Assembly (NCBI GenBank): GCA_965208255.1
Contig: OZ242324.1
Coordinates: 1,488,001-1,552,000, forward strand
Source of the DNA: BD2-11 sp965208255
GTDB lineage: Bacteria; Gemmatimonadota; Gemmatimonadetes; Longimicrobiales; Gaopeijiaceae
Length of the DNA stretch: 64,000 nucleotides
Direction: 5' to 3'
A program made the position numbers and the translations under genes. Shown piece after piece: positions 42,613 through 51,689 of this stretch; positions within the stretch are counted from its first letter, which is position 1; every line of letters begins with the position of its first letter. The notes beneath the pieces were generated by a model. It was not told the origin of the DNA. It ran no database searches and saw only the letters and a list, made by a program, of their open reading frames with translations.

Positions 42613-43770
42613 TCAAGCAGGTCCCTCGCGCAGCGCCACCATCACCTCGTCGCAGATGCGGTTCAGCGCCTGCGCAACCGGCGAATCCGGTCGGCCCGCT
42701 ACGGTGGGCAACCCGTCGTCGCCGGACCGCCGGACCGCCGGGTCCAGGGGCACGGCGCCCAGGAAGGGGACCCCTTGCTCGTTGGCCAGTGCCTCGCCGC
42801 CGCCCGTGCCGAACACATCCACCGGCTCGCCGCAGTGCGGGCAGGCCATCCCGCTCATGTTCTCGATCACCCCGATGATCCGCGTGTTGACGCGCTCGAA
42901 CATCTTGATGCCACGCCGCACGTCCGTGGTGGCCACCCCCTGCGGGGTCGTCACCATGATGGCCCCGTCGAGGTTGACGCTCTGCACCAGCGACAGCTGC
43001 GCGTCGCCCGTCCCCGGCGGCATGTCGACCAGCATGACATCGAGGGTGCCCCACCGCACCTGCTCCAGGAACTGTTTCAGCACGCCCGCGATCAGCGGAC
43101 CGCGCATGATCGCCGGCTGCTCTTCGGCGAGGAGGAAGCCGAGGCTCATCAGCTTCACGCCATGGGCCTGGAGCGGCTCGATCATCTCCTTGCCCTTGGC
43201 GCCGGAGACGCTGGGCCTGCGGCTCTCGCCGAACATGATGGGGATGTTCGGGCCGTAGATGTCGGCGTCCAGAAGTCCGACCCTCAGGCGGCGGCGGGCG
43301 AGGGCGGCGGCGAGGTTGGTGGTGACCATCGACTTGCCGACGCCCCCCTTGCCGGAACTCACGGCCACCACGTACCGGGTGTCGGCGAGGATGCCCGGCC
43401 GGGGCGTGGGCGCGGGAACCGAGCCGGGGACAAGGCGGGAGCCGCCGGGCGGCGCGGGAGCCGGTGCGGGAGAGCCCGCCGGCGCGGAGGATGCTGCGGG
43501 CGCTCCGGTACGGGGAGGCGTGCTCCGGGGGAGCTGGACGTTGACCCGCACCCCCGAGACGCCGCGGACGGCGCCGGCGGCCGTGCGGGCGGACTTCACC
43601 AGCGAGCCCGGATCGTCGGGCTTGAGCTGGAAGGCGAAGCGCACCTGTCCCTGCTCATCGATCTCGAGCTGCTGAACCCGTCCGCTGGAGATGATGTCGC
43701 GTCCGCTGGCCGGGTGCAGTACCCCGGACAGGGCATTCGTTACCGCATCGATAGTGTTTTGCTGGGACAT
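42613..43770 (-). CDS. mrp: Iron-sulfur cluster carrier Mrp/ApbC with N-terminal DUF59
   Basis: Mrp/NBP35-type P-loop ATPases bind and deliver Fe-S clusters. The 385-residue protein has an N-terminal DUF59/MIP18-like domain (about residues 1-85), a long Pro/Ala/Ser linker (residues 86-128), then the ATPase domain. That domain has the deviant Walker A VSSGKGGVGKSMVTTNLAAA, GLLDADIYGPNIPIMFG, DVMLVDMPPGTGDAQLSLVQ, and the cluster-binding CPHC in GMACPHCGEPVDVFG. It is paired with a NifU-type scaffold gene 49 bases upstream, which suggests cluster assembly and transfer as the shared task. Confidence 0.94.
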   Translation of the reverse strand: MSQQNTIDAVTNALSGVLHPASGRDIISSGRVQQLEIDEQGQVRFAFQLKPDDPGSLVKSARTAAGAVRGVSGVRVNVQLPRSTPPRTGAPAASSAPAGSPAPAPAPPGGSRLVPGSVPAPTPRPGILADTRYVVAVSSGKGGVGKSMVTTNLAAALARRRLRVGLLDADIYGPNIPIMFGESRRPSVSGAKGKEMIEPLQAHGVKLMSLGFLLAEEQPAIMRGPLIAGVLKQFLEQVRWGTLDVMLVDMPPGTGDAQLSLVQSVNLDGAIMVTTPQGVATTDVRRGIKMFERVNTRIIGVIENMSGMACPHCGEPVDVFGTGGGEALANEQGVPFLGAVPLDPAVRRSGDDGLPTVAGRPDSPVAQALNRICDEVMVALREGPA

Positions 43771-43819
43771 GCCCCGCCGTTGGCCGAAGTGCAGGTGGGA
43801 GGTTGGAGTGCCGGTTGAA

Positions 43820-44050
43820 TCAGACGGCGGCTACCCTCGTAACCCCCGGAACCCGGTCCTTGAGACGCCGTTCGATCCCTTCTCTCAGGGTGAGCATGGA
43901 GATCGGGCAGGACTCGCACGCACCCATCAGGCGAACCATGACCACGCCCTCCGTCTCGTCGTAGTCGATCAGCTCGACATCGCCGCCGTCTTGCTGGATT
44001 GCGGGTCTCACGGTCTCGAGGACCTCCCTGATCTTCTCCGTCGCAAGCAT
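43820..44050 (-). CDS. NifU C-terminal domain Fe-S scaffold protein
   Basis: A 76-residue NFU domain: IREVLETVRPAIQQDGGDVE, VRLMGACESCPISMLTLREG and IERRLKDRVPGVTRV. The CESC pair binds a 4Fe-4S cluster between two subunits. It lacks the other NifU domains, so it is a stand-alone Nfu scaffold or carrier. Downstream is mrp, another carrier. Start ATG 44050 gives the minimal domain. Confidence 0.93.
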   Translation of the reverse strand: MLATEKIREVLETVRPAIQQDGGDVELIDYDETEGVVMVRLMGACESCPISMLTLREGIERRLKDRVPGVTRVAAV

Positions 44051-44148
44051 GATTCGTTGCTCTCCTCGCCCATCCGTCCGCGCTCTTGGCCCGGCAGGGG
44101 GACGGATTCCGAAATCGCCCGAAGTTTAGACGGCGCGCGAGGGCGTGG

Positions 44149-45084
44149 TCAACCTTCATTCGGGGTGGATGGAGTCAATGACCGCTGATGGAGCGCCCAC
44201 AGAATGCCCGCGGGAAGCACATCGGCCGCGGTCATCCAGAGTCGGGCGGCGATGGCGAGCACGGTGGCGGGGGCGCTTCCCAGCGCGGGCGCGAGGAAGA
44301 CGACCAGAAACCCTTCGCGGACGCCCAGGCCCGCCGGCGCGAAGAGCATCAGGTAGCCGGCCACATAGGCGGCCGCGAAGGCGGAGCCGGCGTGCACGGG
44401 CGAGAGCTCCACGCCCAGGCTCGCGGCGAAGAGCCAGAAGGAAGCGCCCACCACCACCCAGGCCGCCGTGATCTGCAGCAGCCAGCGCAGCACCATGGCG
44501 GCGTTCAGGTTCGCCGGGGCGCTGGTCCGGACCAGGCGGAACCAGAGGGCGACCGCCCGCCGGAACAGCGGGGGAACGGCCAGCAGGAGGAGCAGGACGG
44601 CGACCGCCCCCGCGGCGCCGGCCAACCCCCAGCGCGGCAGGGGCCCGGGTCCTCCGGCAAACGCACCCAGCCCGATTGCGCCGGCGGCCAGGAGTCCCAC
44701 GCCCTGCATGACCGCGGCGGAGGTGGCCGAGATGGCCACGGGGACCCCCTTCCCCTTCGCGAGTACGGCCATCCCGGCGATCGACCAGACCTTGCCGGGC
44801 ACGTACCGGCCCAGATTGGAGATCATGAAGATGCTCACCGCGTCGCCGGCGGACAGCCGTGGTCCGCCCAGCCCCATCACCACCTCGCGCCAGATCAGAC
44901 AGCTGACGGCGTAGGTGGCGAGCAGGAGCAGCGTCGCGGCGGCAAGCGGGATCAGCCGCGGACGGGCCAGCACATCCTGCCATTCCCTCAGCTCGGCCAG
45001 GGTCAGCCCCACCCGGTCGAGGATGAACCAGGTGACGATGACCGTGAGGGCGACCCGCGCCGCCAGCGATAGCCACTTCTTCAG
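44149..45084 (-). CDS. Flippase-like membrane protein (LPG synthase TM family), probable CTG start
   Basis: A second member of the AglD/lysylphosphatidylglycerol-synthase transmembrane family, 311 residues with 7-8 helices. Motifs are AVSCLIWREVVMGLGGPRLS, FMISNLGRYVPGKVWSIAGM and the late APAGLGVREGFLVVFLAPAL. I place the start at CTG 45084, which overlaps the upstream YfhO-type gene's TGA in CTGA and has GGGAG 9 bases before. It gives a normal KKWLSLAARVALTVIV N-terminus. The nearest standard start is a GTG 14 codons upstream, inside the previous gene and with no ribosome site. Its place next to YfhO and a glycosyltransferase suggests handling of a lipid-linked glycan; not proven. Confidence 0.8.
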   Translation of the reverse strand: MKKWLSLAARVALTVIVTWFILDRVGLTLAELREWQDVLARPRLIPLAAATLLLLATYAVSCLIWREVVMGLGGPRLSAGDAVSIFMISNLGRYVPGKVWSIAGMAVLAKGKGVPVAISATSAAVMQGVGLLAAGAIGLGAFAGGPGPLPRWGLAGAAGAVAVLLLLLAVPPLFRRAVALWFRLVRTSAPANLNAAMVLRWLLQITAAWVVVGASFWLFAASLGVELSPVHAGSAFAAAYVAGYLMLFAPAGLGVREGFLVVFLAPALGSAPATVLAIAARLWMTAADVLPAGILWALHQRSLTPSTPNEG

Positions 45085-47651
45085 GGCTTCGCACTCCCGG
45101 CAGCGCGGCGAGCCGACCACATCCGCACCGCGTTCGCCGCAAGCAGACCCGCCAGGATGATGAAGCCGAGCCAGAAGCTGCGCAGCACGACGTCGGACCG
45201 ATACCAGAGCTCGACCTCGGATTCCCCGGCCGGCACGGGAACGGCGCGCAGGGTGTGGTAGGCGCGCAGCACGGGGGCATCGCGGCCGTTCACGCGGGCA
45301 TGCCACGCGGGGTACCAGTTGTCCGCGATGGCGAGCAGAGCCGGGCCAGAGGCGCGTACGGCCAGCCTCATGCGGTCGGGGCCGCGCTCCAGCCAGTCGA
45401 CCTCACCGGCAACGGGCGTCCCCGGCAGGTCGACGGGCGGAGGCTCGGCCAGAACCACCTCCGCCTCGGGGTCGAACTCGGGGGAAAGCATGTACGCCAT
45501 CGCCTCGTCGTCGGACTTGACGACGGCGTTTCCCATCAGGCGCGCGCGTGGAAGACCGGCCTCCGCGAAGACGGTCTCGTAGGCGCGGCCGTCAGCCAGC
45601 TGGGTCCGGCTGAACACGTTGCCCTGGGGCGAGCTTCCCATCTGCAGGTCGGGCCACAGCAGGTAGCGCACGTTCAGCAACCTGCGGATGTTCTGGCTCC
45701 CGAAGAGGTTCATCGGCTGTCCCGAGCCCACCATGCCGATCAGATCGCGGTAGCGCGCCAGGTCGTTGGGATGGTGCCCGCCCGCGAGCTCGATGCCGTG
45801 CAGCGCGGGCATGAGGTCCTGGCCCGCGTTGCGGAAGGACAGCATGCGGTAGGGCTCCGGGTTGCCGGCCTCGCGGTCCAGCACGGCCTGGATGTTGGCG
45901 TCCGGGGCCGCCCAGCGGTCGAAGTCGACTGTCTGGATGAACACCCTGTCGATGCGGTAGGCGTCGAGCACGACCAGGGCGACGAGTGCAGCCAGCACGA
46001 AGCCGGGCGCGAGATAGCCCCTGCGCACCGCCCACACCAACGCGCACAGGGAGCCCGCCAGGAAAACGGCAATCCAGGCGCCGGACCCGATGTAGGGCAG
46101 CGCGGTCATCAACGCCTGGCGTTTGGCCTCCGTGATTCCCGGATACAGGACCGAGGTCCACAGGGAGGTCAGCGCACCCCCTGCGGCCAGTAGCGCGACG
46201 GCGGCCAGCGCCCCGGTAGCGAGCAGGGCCAGCCGTTGAACCCGCCGTCCCAGTTCGGGATCGCGCATGCACGCAAAGATCCGGTCCACGCCCAGGGCAG
46301 CCAGCGTGGCTGCGCCGAAGGCAAGCAAATAGGCCGCCTGCGAGGGAGCCCGGAAGAGACTGATGCCGGGGAGGACCTCGTAGGTAATGCGCCAAACCGG
46401 TGTATTGGCGCCGAGCGCGAAGAGAACGGCAACCCCCGCCAGCCCCGCGAAGAACCAGCGCAACGCGCGGCGGTGCCCGCCCACGAACGAGATGGCGGCC
46501 AGCAGAAGCAGCACCAGGCCCGCGTACTCGTGGTTGTGCTTGAACGGGTTGCGGCCCCAGTAGGTGTTGTCCGCCCAGCTTCCCGTACCGCTGATGTTGG
46601 CCCCCGAGAATTCCGGGATGACGAGAGAGAAGGCTTCCTCCGGGTGCAGCGACCACGAACTGGACCACTCCAGGGCGGCCTGCTCATCCAGCGCTTCGGA
46701 GGTCGCGGTGCGCCGGGAATCGGCGGTCACATAGTCGAGGGCCGGCAGGAGCTGGCCGCCGGCGATGAGCGCGCCCGCGATCGACGCCGCGAGAAACAGC
46801 CCGAAGCGCGAGGCGGCCCGGGAGCGTGGACCGGGGCCCTGGCGGCCCCCGCCCGGACCTCCATCGTCCGGCGAGGCGGAAGTCCCCGGGCCCGTCCCGC
46901 GCGCGATCTGGACGGCGCGGAAGATCGCGAACAGCCCGGTGGCGCCGAACAGGAAGTACGCCATCTGGAAGTGCGGCGTCAGGATCACGAGCGCGATCAC
47001 CACGGCCAGCCAGGTGAACGACTTGAGTCCTGGACGGAGAAAGTGGCGCTCCGTCGCCCAGAACAGTAGCGGGGCCAGCGCGGTGACGAACATCTTGCCG
47101 TCGTGACCCGCGAACACGAGCCCCACGAAGACGGGGGCGAGCATGTAGCCGGCTCCGGCGACCAGCGCCGCGGCCCGGGAGACCCCGAGCGCGCGCACCC
47201 ACAGGAACATGAAGAAACCCGCCGCCGCGACGTGGATGACGAGCTTCCACCCGAGCGCCCGATAGGGCTCCACGAGGATGAGCAGCAGGAGAGAAGGCGG
47301 GTAGAAGGAATCGCCCGCGCTGAGCGCTTCCACGAACGGCGTCCCGCCGAGGAACTCAGGGACCCAACCCGGGATGCGGCCCAGCTCCGCCAGGGCGTTG
47401 GCGTAGATGGCGCGGCCCACATAGCCCGCAGCCAGCGTGTCGCTGCCGTAGAGCATGGCGTCGCTGAAGATGAACGCGCGGAACAGGAAGACGGTGAGCC
47501 CGAGAAAGAGCGTCCACGGCAGCCAGCCGGGCAGCGTGGGTGGACCGACCGACGTTGCCGGCACCCGCGAACGGGCGCGCTTGCGGGCCGAGGGTTTCTC
47601 CCCGCGCGGCGTCGGCGCCCGTTTTCGGTTGCGTGGTCGCTTCGCGCTCAT
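45081..47651 (-). CDS. YfhO-type polytopic membrane protein
   Basis: An 856-residue protein with a very basic N-terminus (RPRNRKRAPTPRGEKPSARK) followed by about 12 transmembrane helices. It has a large extracytoplasmic region and a last helix near the C-terminus. It matches YfhO-family membrane proteins: SDTLAAGYVGRAIYANALAE, FLGGTPFVEALSAGDSFYPP, LFWATERHFLRPG and a late ADNWYPAWHARVNGRDAPVL. YfhO (B. subtilis) glycosylates lipoteichoic acid; others are GT-C-like. The product here likely adds or moves a sugar at the outer face of the membrane. It forms an operon with the neighbouring GT2 enzyme and flippase-like protein. Confidence 0.85.
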   Translation of the reverse strand: MSAKRPRNRKRAPTPRGEKPSARKRARSRVPATSVGPPTLPGWLPWTLFLGLTVFLFRAFIFSDAMLYGSDTLAAGYVGRAIYANALAELGRIPGWVPEFLGGTPFVEALSAGDSFYPPSLLLLILVEPYRALGWKLVIHVAAAGFFMFLWVRALGVSRAAALVAGAGYMLAPVFVGLVFAGHDGKMFVTALAPLLFWATERHFLRPGLKSFTWLAVVIALVILTPHFQMAYFLFGATGLFAIFRAVQIARGTGPGTSASPDDGGPGGGRQGPGPRSRAASRFGLFLAASIAGALIAGGQLLPALDYVTADSRRTATSEALDEQAALEWSSSWSLHPEEAFSLVIPEFSGANISGTGSWADNTYWGRNPFKHNHEYAGLVLLLLAAISFVGGHRRALRWFFAGLAGVAVLFALGANTPVWRITYEVLPGISLFRAPSQAAYLLAFGAATLAALGVDRIFACMRDPELGRRVQRLALLATGALAAVALLAAGGALTSLWTSVLYPGITEAKRQALMTALPYIGSGAWIAVFLAGSLCALVWAVRRGYLAPGFVLAALVALVVLDAYRIDRVFIQTVDFDRWAAPDANIQAVLDREAGNPEPYRMLSFRNAGQDLMPALHGIELAGGHHPNDLARYRDLIGMVGSGQPMNLFGSQNIRRLLNVRYLLWPDLQMGSSPQGNVFSRTQLADGRAYETVFAEAGLPRARLMGNAVVKSDDEAMAYMLSPEFDPEAEVVLAEPPPVDLPGTPVAGEVDWLERGPDRMRLAVRASGPALLAIADNWYPAWHARVNGRDAPVLRAYHTLRAVPVPAGESEVELWYRSDVVLRSFWLGFIILAGLLAANAVRMWSARRAAGSAKP

Positions 47652-47699
47652 CGATCTCCTTCCACCGGACCGCCGATTCCAGACCCCCTCACGCGCCGC

Positions 47700-48839
47700 T
47701 CAGCCCTCTCCCCGACGACGGTGCCGGGGTCCCCTGCCCTTCCCGTCGCGCTTCCCGTCGGCCAGTTGGCGCTTCAGCGCCTCGACCTCATGCCGAACGT
47801 GGGCAATCTGCTCGCTGACCAGGCCGAATCCCGCGAGCAGGAACCCGAGCGTTTCGAGCAACACCACGAGCTGGATCAGGAGACGGTACCCGAAGGGGGG
47901 CACGTAGGGCTCGAAGCCCAGCGCCGGATGCAGGTAGCGCAGATAGAGCGCGCCGGCGGCTACCAGCCCCCCCAGGGCCGCCAGGGCCAGCCCGGAAGCA
48001 CCAAACAGCAGCAACGGCTTGCGCGAAAAGAATACCAGAAAGGCGACCGAAGCCAGGTCGGTGACGCCGACCACCACGCGCCACAGGCCGCGGTATTTGG
48101 ATTCCCCCGCCCTGCGGTCGTAGAGCTTGATGTCGATTTCCGTCACCGTGGCGCCGCGTCCGTGCGCCAGCACCACGAAGAACCGATGCCAGTCGTGCCT
48201 GAGCGTGAGCCCGTCCAGGATCTCCCGGCGAAACCCCTTCATGGCGGAGTTGAGATGGGTGACCGGAACCCGGAAGAGCAGACGCGACATGCGGTTGTAG
48301 ATCTCCGACACCGCTGCCTTGTCGTAGTGGCCGATACGCCGTCCGGACACGATGTCCCACCCTTCGTCGAGCTTGGCCAGGAACCGCGGAATGTCGCGCG
48401 GGGAGTGCTGCAGATCGGCGTCGAAGAGGATGATGCAGTGACGATCGGTGGCGTTGACACCGGTGACCATGGCCTCGGTCTTGCCCCGGTTGCGCCGGTG
48501 GCTGACGACGTGAAAGGCGTCCCAGTCCGCCGCCTCGCGCCGGGCCACGTCCGCCGTGCCGTCGGTGGACCCGTCGTCTACGAGCACGACCTCGCCGTCG
48601 AGGTGGAGCTCGCGGAACGCCTCGCGCAGCTCGCGGACCAGGTCGGGGACCACGGGGGCCTCGTTGAAGGCGGGGATGACGACCGCGAAATCCCTTCTCG
48701 CCTGCCGGATCTCTGGTTTCAGGTTCTGCCCCGGTCGGAGTGTGGCGGTGCCGCTCGCGCCGCGCGGTGGGCGAGCGCGGTCAAGATGGTCGCGCAGGTC
48801 ACGGTACGCCACCCGCGGCGCCCTCGTTCCGCACGGCAT
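47700..48839 (-). CDS. Glycosyltransferase family 2, DPM1/GtrB-like with C-terminal TM helices
   Basis: A GT2 enzyme that likely loads a sugar on undecaprenyl or dolichyl-type phosphate. Motifs are VVIPAFNEAPVVPDLVRELR, VVLVDDGSTDGTADVARREA, DADLQHSPRDIPRFLAKLDE and SAMKGFRREI. Two helices follow (LVFFSRKPLLLFGASGLALA; RLLIQLVVLLETLGFLLAGF) and a basic tail. The 379-residue frame starts at ATG 48839, but its first 39 residues are Arg-rich and unlike the family. A CTG at 48722, six bases after GGGG, would begin just before the domain, so the true start is uncertain. Downstream YfhO-type and flippase-like genes probably use its lipid-linked sugar. Confidence 0.85.
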   Translation of the reverse strand: MPCGTRAPRVAYRDLRDHLDRARPPRGASGTATLRPGQNLKPEIRQARRDFAVVIPAFNEAPVVPDLVRELREAFRELHLDGEVVLVDDGSTDGTADVARREAADWDAFHVVSHRRNRGKTEAMVTGVNATDRHCIILFDADLQHSPRDIPRFLAKLDEGWDIVSGRRIGHYDKAAVSEIYNRMSRLLFRVPVTHLNSAMKGFRREILDGLTLRHDWHRFFVVLAHGRGATVTEIDIKLYDRRAGESKYRGLWRVVVGVTDLASVAFLVFFSRKPLLLFGASGLALAALGGLVAAGALYLRYLHPALGFEPYVPPFGYRLLIQLVVLLETLGFLLAGFGLVSEQIAHVRHEVEALKRQLADGKRDGKGRGPRHRRRGEG

Positions 48840-49099
48840 CCGGGCACCCCGGGGAGCCCGGCTGAGGAATCAGCAGCTTGGCGCGCGCTCCCCCCGGACG
48901 GCGCGGGAGCGCGCTCGCACGTGGCGCACGGCGCGCCCTCGGCGCGACACTTGCGGTCGGATGGCGAATCGCGAGATTTGTCCCTGCCGGGCGGTCGGCC
49001 GCGCCCTTCGCGAGGGCTTCCGAGGATCAGGACCCGAGCCTGGGCGACCGCCGATTCTCCGCCGCTGCGCCAAATCTTCATCCCGTACCCGAGGCTGTC

Positions 49100-50731
<1,632 letters not shown>

Positions 50732-50749
50732 GCGGGGCTCGAACCGGAC

Positions 50750-51589
50750 ATGACAACAACGCAGTCGAACGACGCCAGCGTCGCCTTCATCGGCGCGGGG
50801 GCCATGGGCGCGGCCATGATCGGCGGCCTGGCGGGCGGCGACGAGATCGAGCCGGGACGGGTGATCGCGAGCGACCGCAACGAGGACCGGCTCGACCTCG
50901 TGCGGGACCAGTTCGGCATCCGGACCACCCTCTGCAACCGCGAGGCAGCCCGGGAGGCGGATGTCGTCGTCCTGGCGGTCAAGCCGCAGGTCCTGCCCGC
51001 CGTGCTCTCGGAGCTCCAGGGCCGGATCCGGGACGGCGCGCTGGCGGTCTCGATCGTGGCCGGCGCATCCATCGCGACGATCGCCTCCCTGCTGAAGCAC
51101 CGCGCCATCGTACGCACCATGCCGAACACGCCGGCCCAGGTCGGGGAAGGCATGACCGTGTGGACGGCCACCCCGGAGGTCTCGCAGGAACAGCGGGCGC
51201 AGGCGCGCACCATAGTCGGGGCGCTGGGACGGCAGCTGTTCGTCGACGACGAGCGGTTCCTCGACATCGCGACCGCCATCAGCGGCACCGGGCCTGCCTA
51301 CGTGTTTCTCATGATGGAGGCGCTCATCGACGCGGCGGTCCATCTGGGGTTCTCGCGCAAGGACGCGCGCGAGCTGGTCGTGCAGACGATCCGCGGAGCG
51401 GCGATCTATGCGGAGCATCAGCCGGTGCATCCGGCCGAACTGCGCAATCGCGTGACTTCCCCCGGGGGCACCACTGCCGAGGCGCTGTATCAGCTCGAGA
51501 AGGGGAGCTTCCGCACCATCATGTCGAAGGCGGTGCTGGCGGCATTCCAGCGCAGCGTCGCTCTCGGAGAGATGAACACGCAGTCGTAG
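50750..51589 (+). CDS. proC: Pyrroline-5-carboxylate reductase
   Basis: ProC reduces 1-pyrroline-5-carboxylate to proline with NAD(P)H. The 279-residue protein begins with the Rossmann motif VAFIGAGAMGAAMIGGLAGG, then VVVLAVKPQVLPAVLSEL, VRTMPNTPAQVGEGMTVW, the C-terminal catalytic AISGTGPAYVFLMMEALIDA and RVTSPGGTTAEALYQLEKG. Length and motifs are standard. The neighbour pruA consumes the same substrate oxidatively, so the pair may tune proline and glutamate flow. Confidence 0.96.
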   Translation: MTTTQSNDASVAFIGAGAMGAAMIGGLAGGDEIEPGRVIASDRNEDRLDLVRDQFGIRTTLCNREAAREADVVVLAVKPQVLPAVLSELQGRIRDGALAVSIVAGASIATIASLLKHRAIVRTMPNTPAQVGEGMTVWTATPEVSQEQRAQARTIVGALGRQLFVDDERFLDIATAISGTGPAYVFLMMEALIDAAVHLGFSRKDARELVVQTIRGAAIYAEHQPVHPAELRNRVTSPGGTTAEALYQLEKGSFRTIMSKAVLAAFQRSVALGEMNTQS

Positions 51590-51622
51590 CGGCGACGCCG
51601 GGCGGGAAGCGACGCGGGCGCA

Positions 51623-51661
51623 GCGACAGCGAGAGGTACGGGCCGGGCGACAGCGAGAGGT
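51623..51661. repeat. Two 15-bp direct repeats after proC
   Basis: GCGACAGCGAGAGGT occurs at 51623-51637 and 51647-51661 with a 24-bp period in the 100-base gap between convergent proC and the penicillin-acylase gene. No clear terminator hairpin accompanies it. Confidence 0.6.
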
Positions 51662-51689
51662 GGTACGCGGACGGACGACGTCGTCGGGC

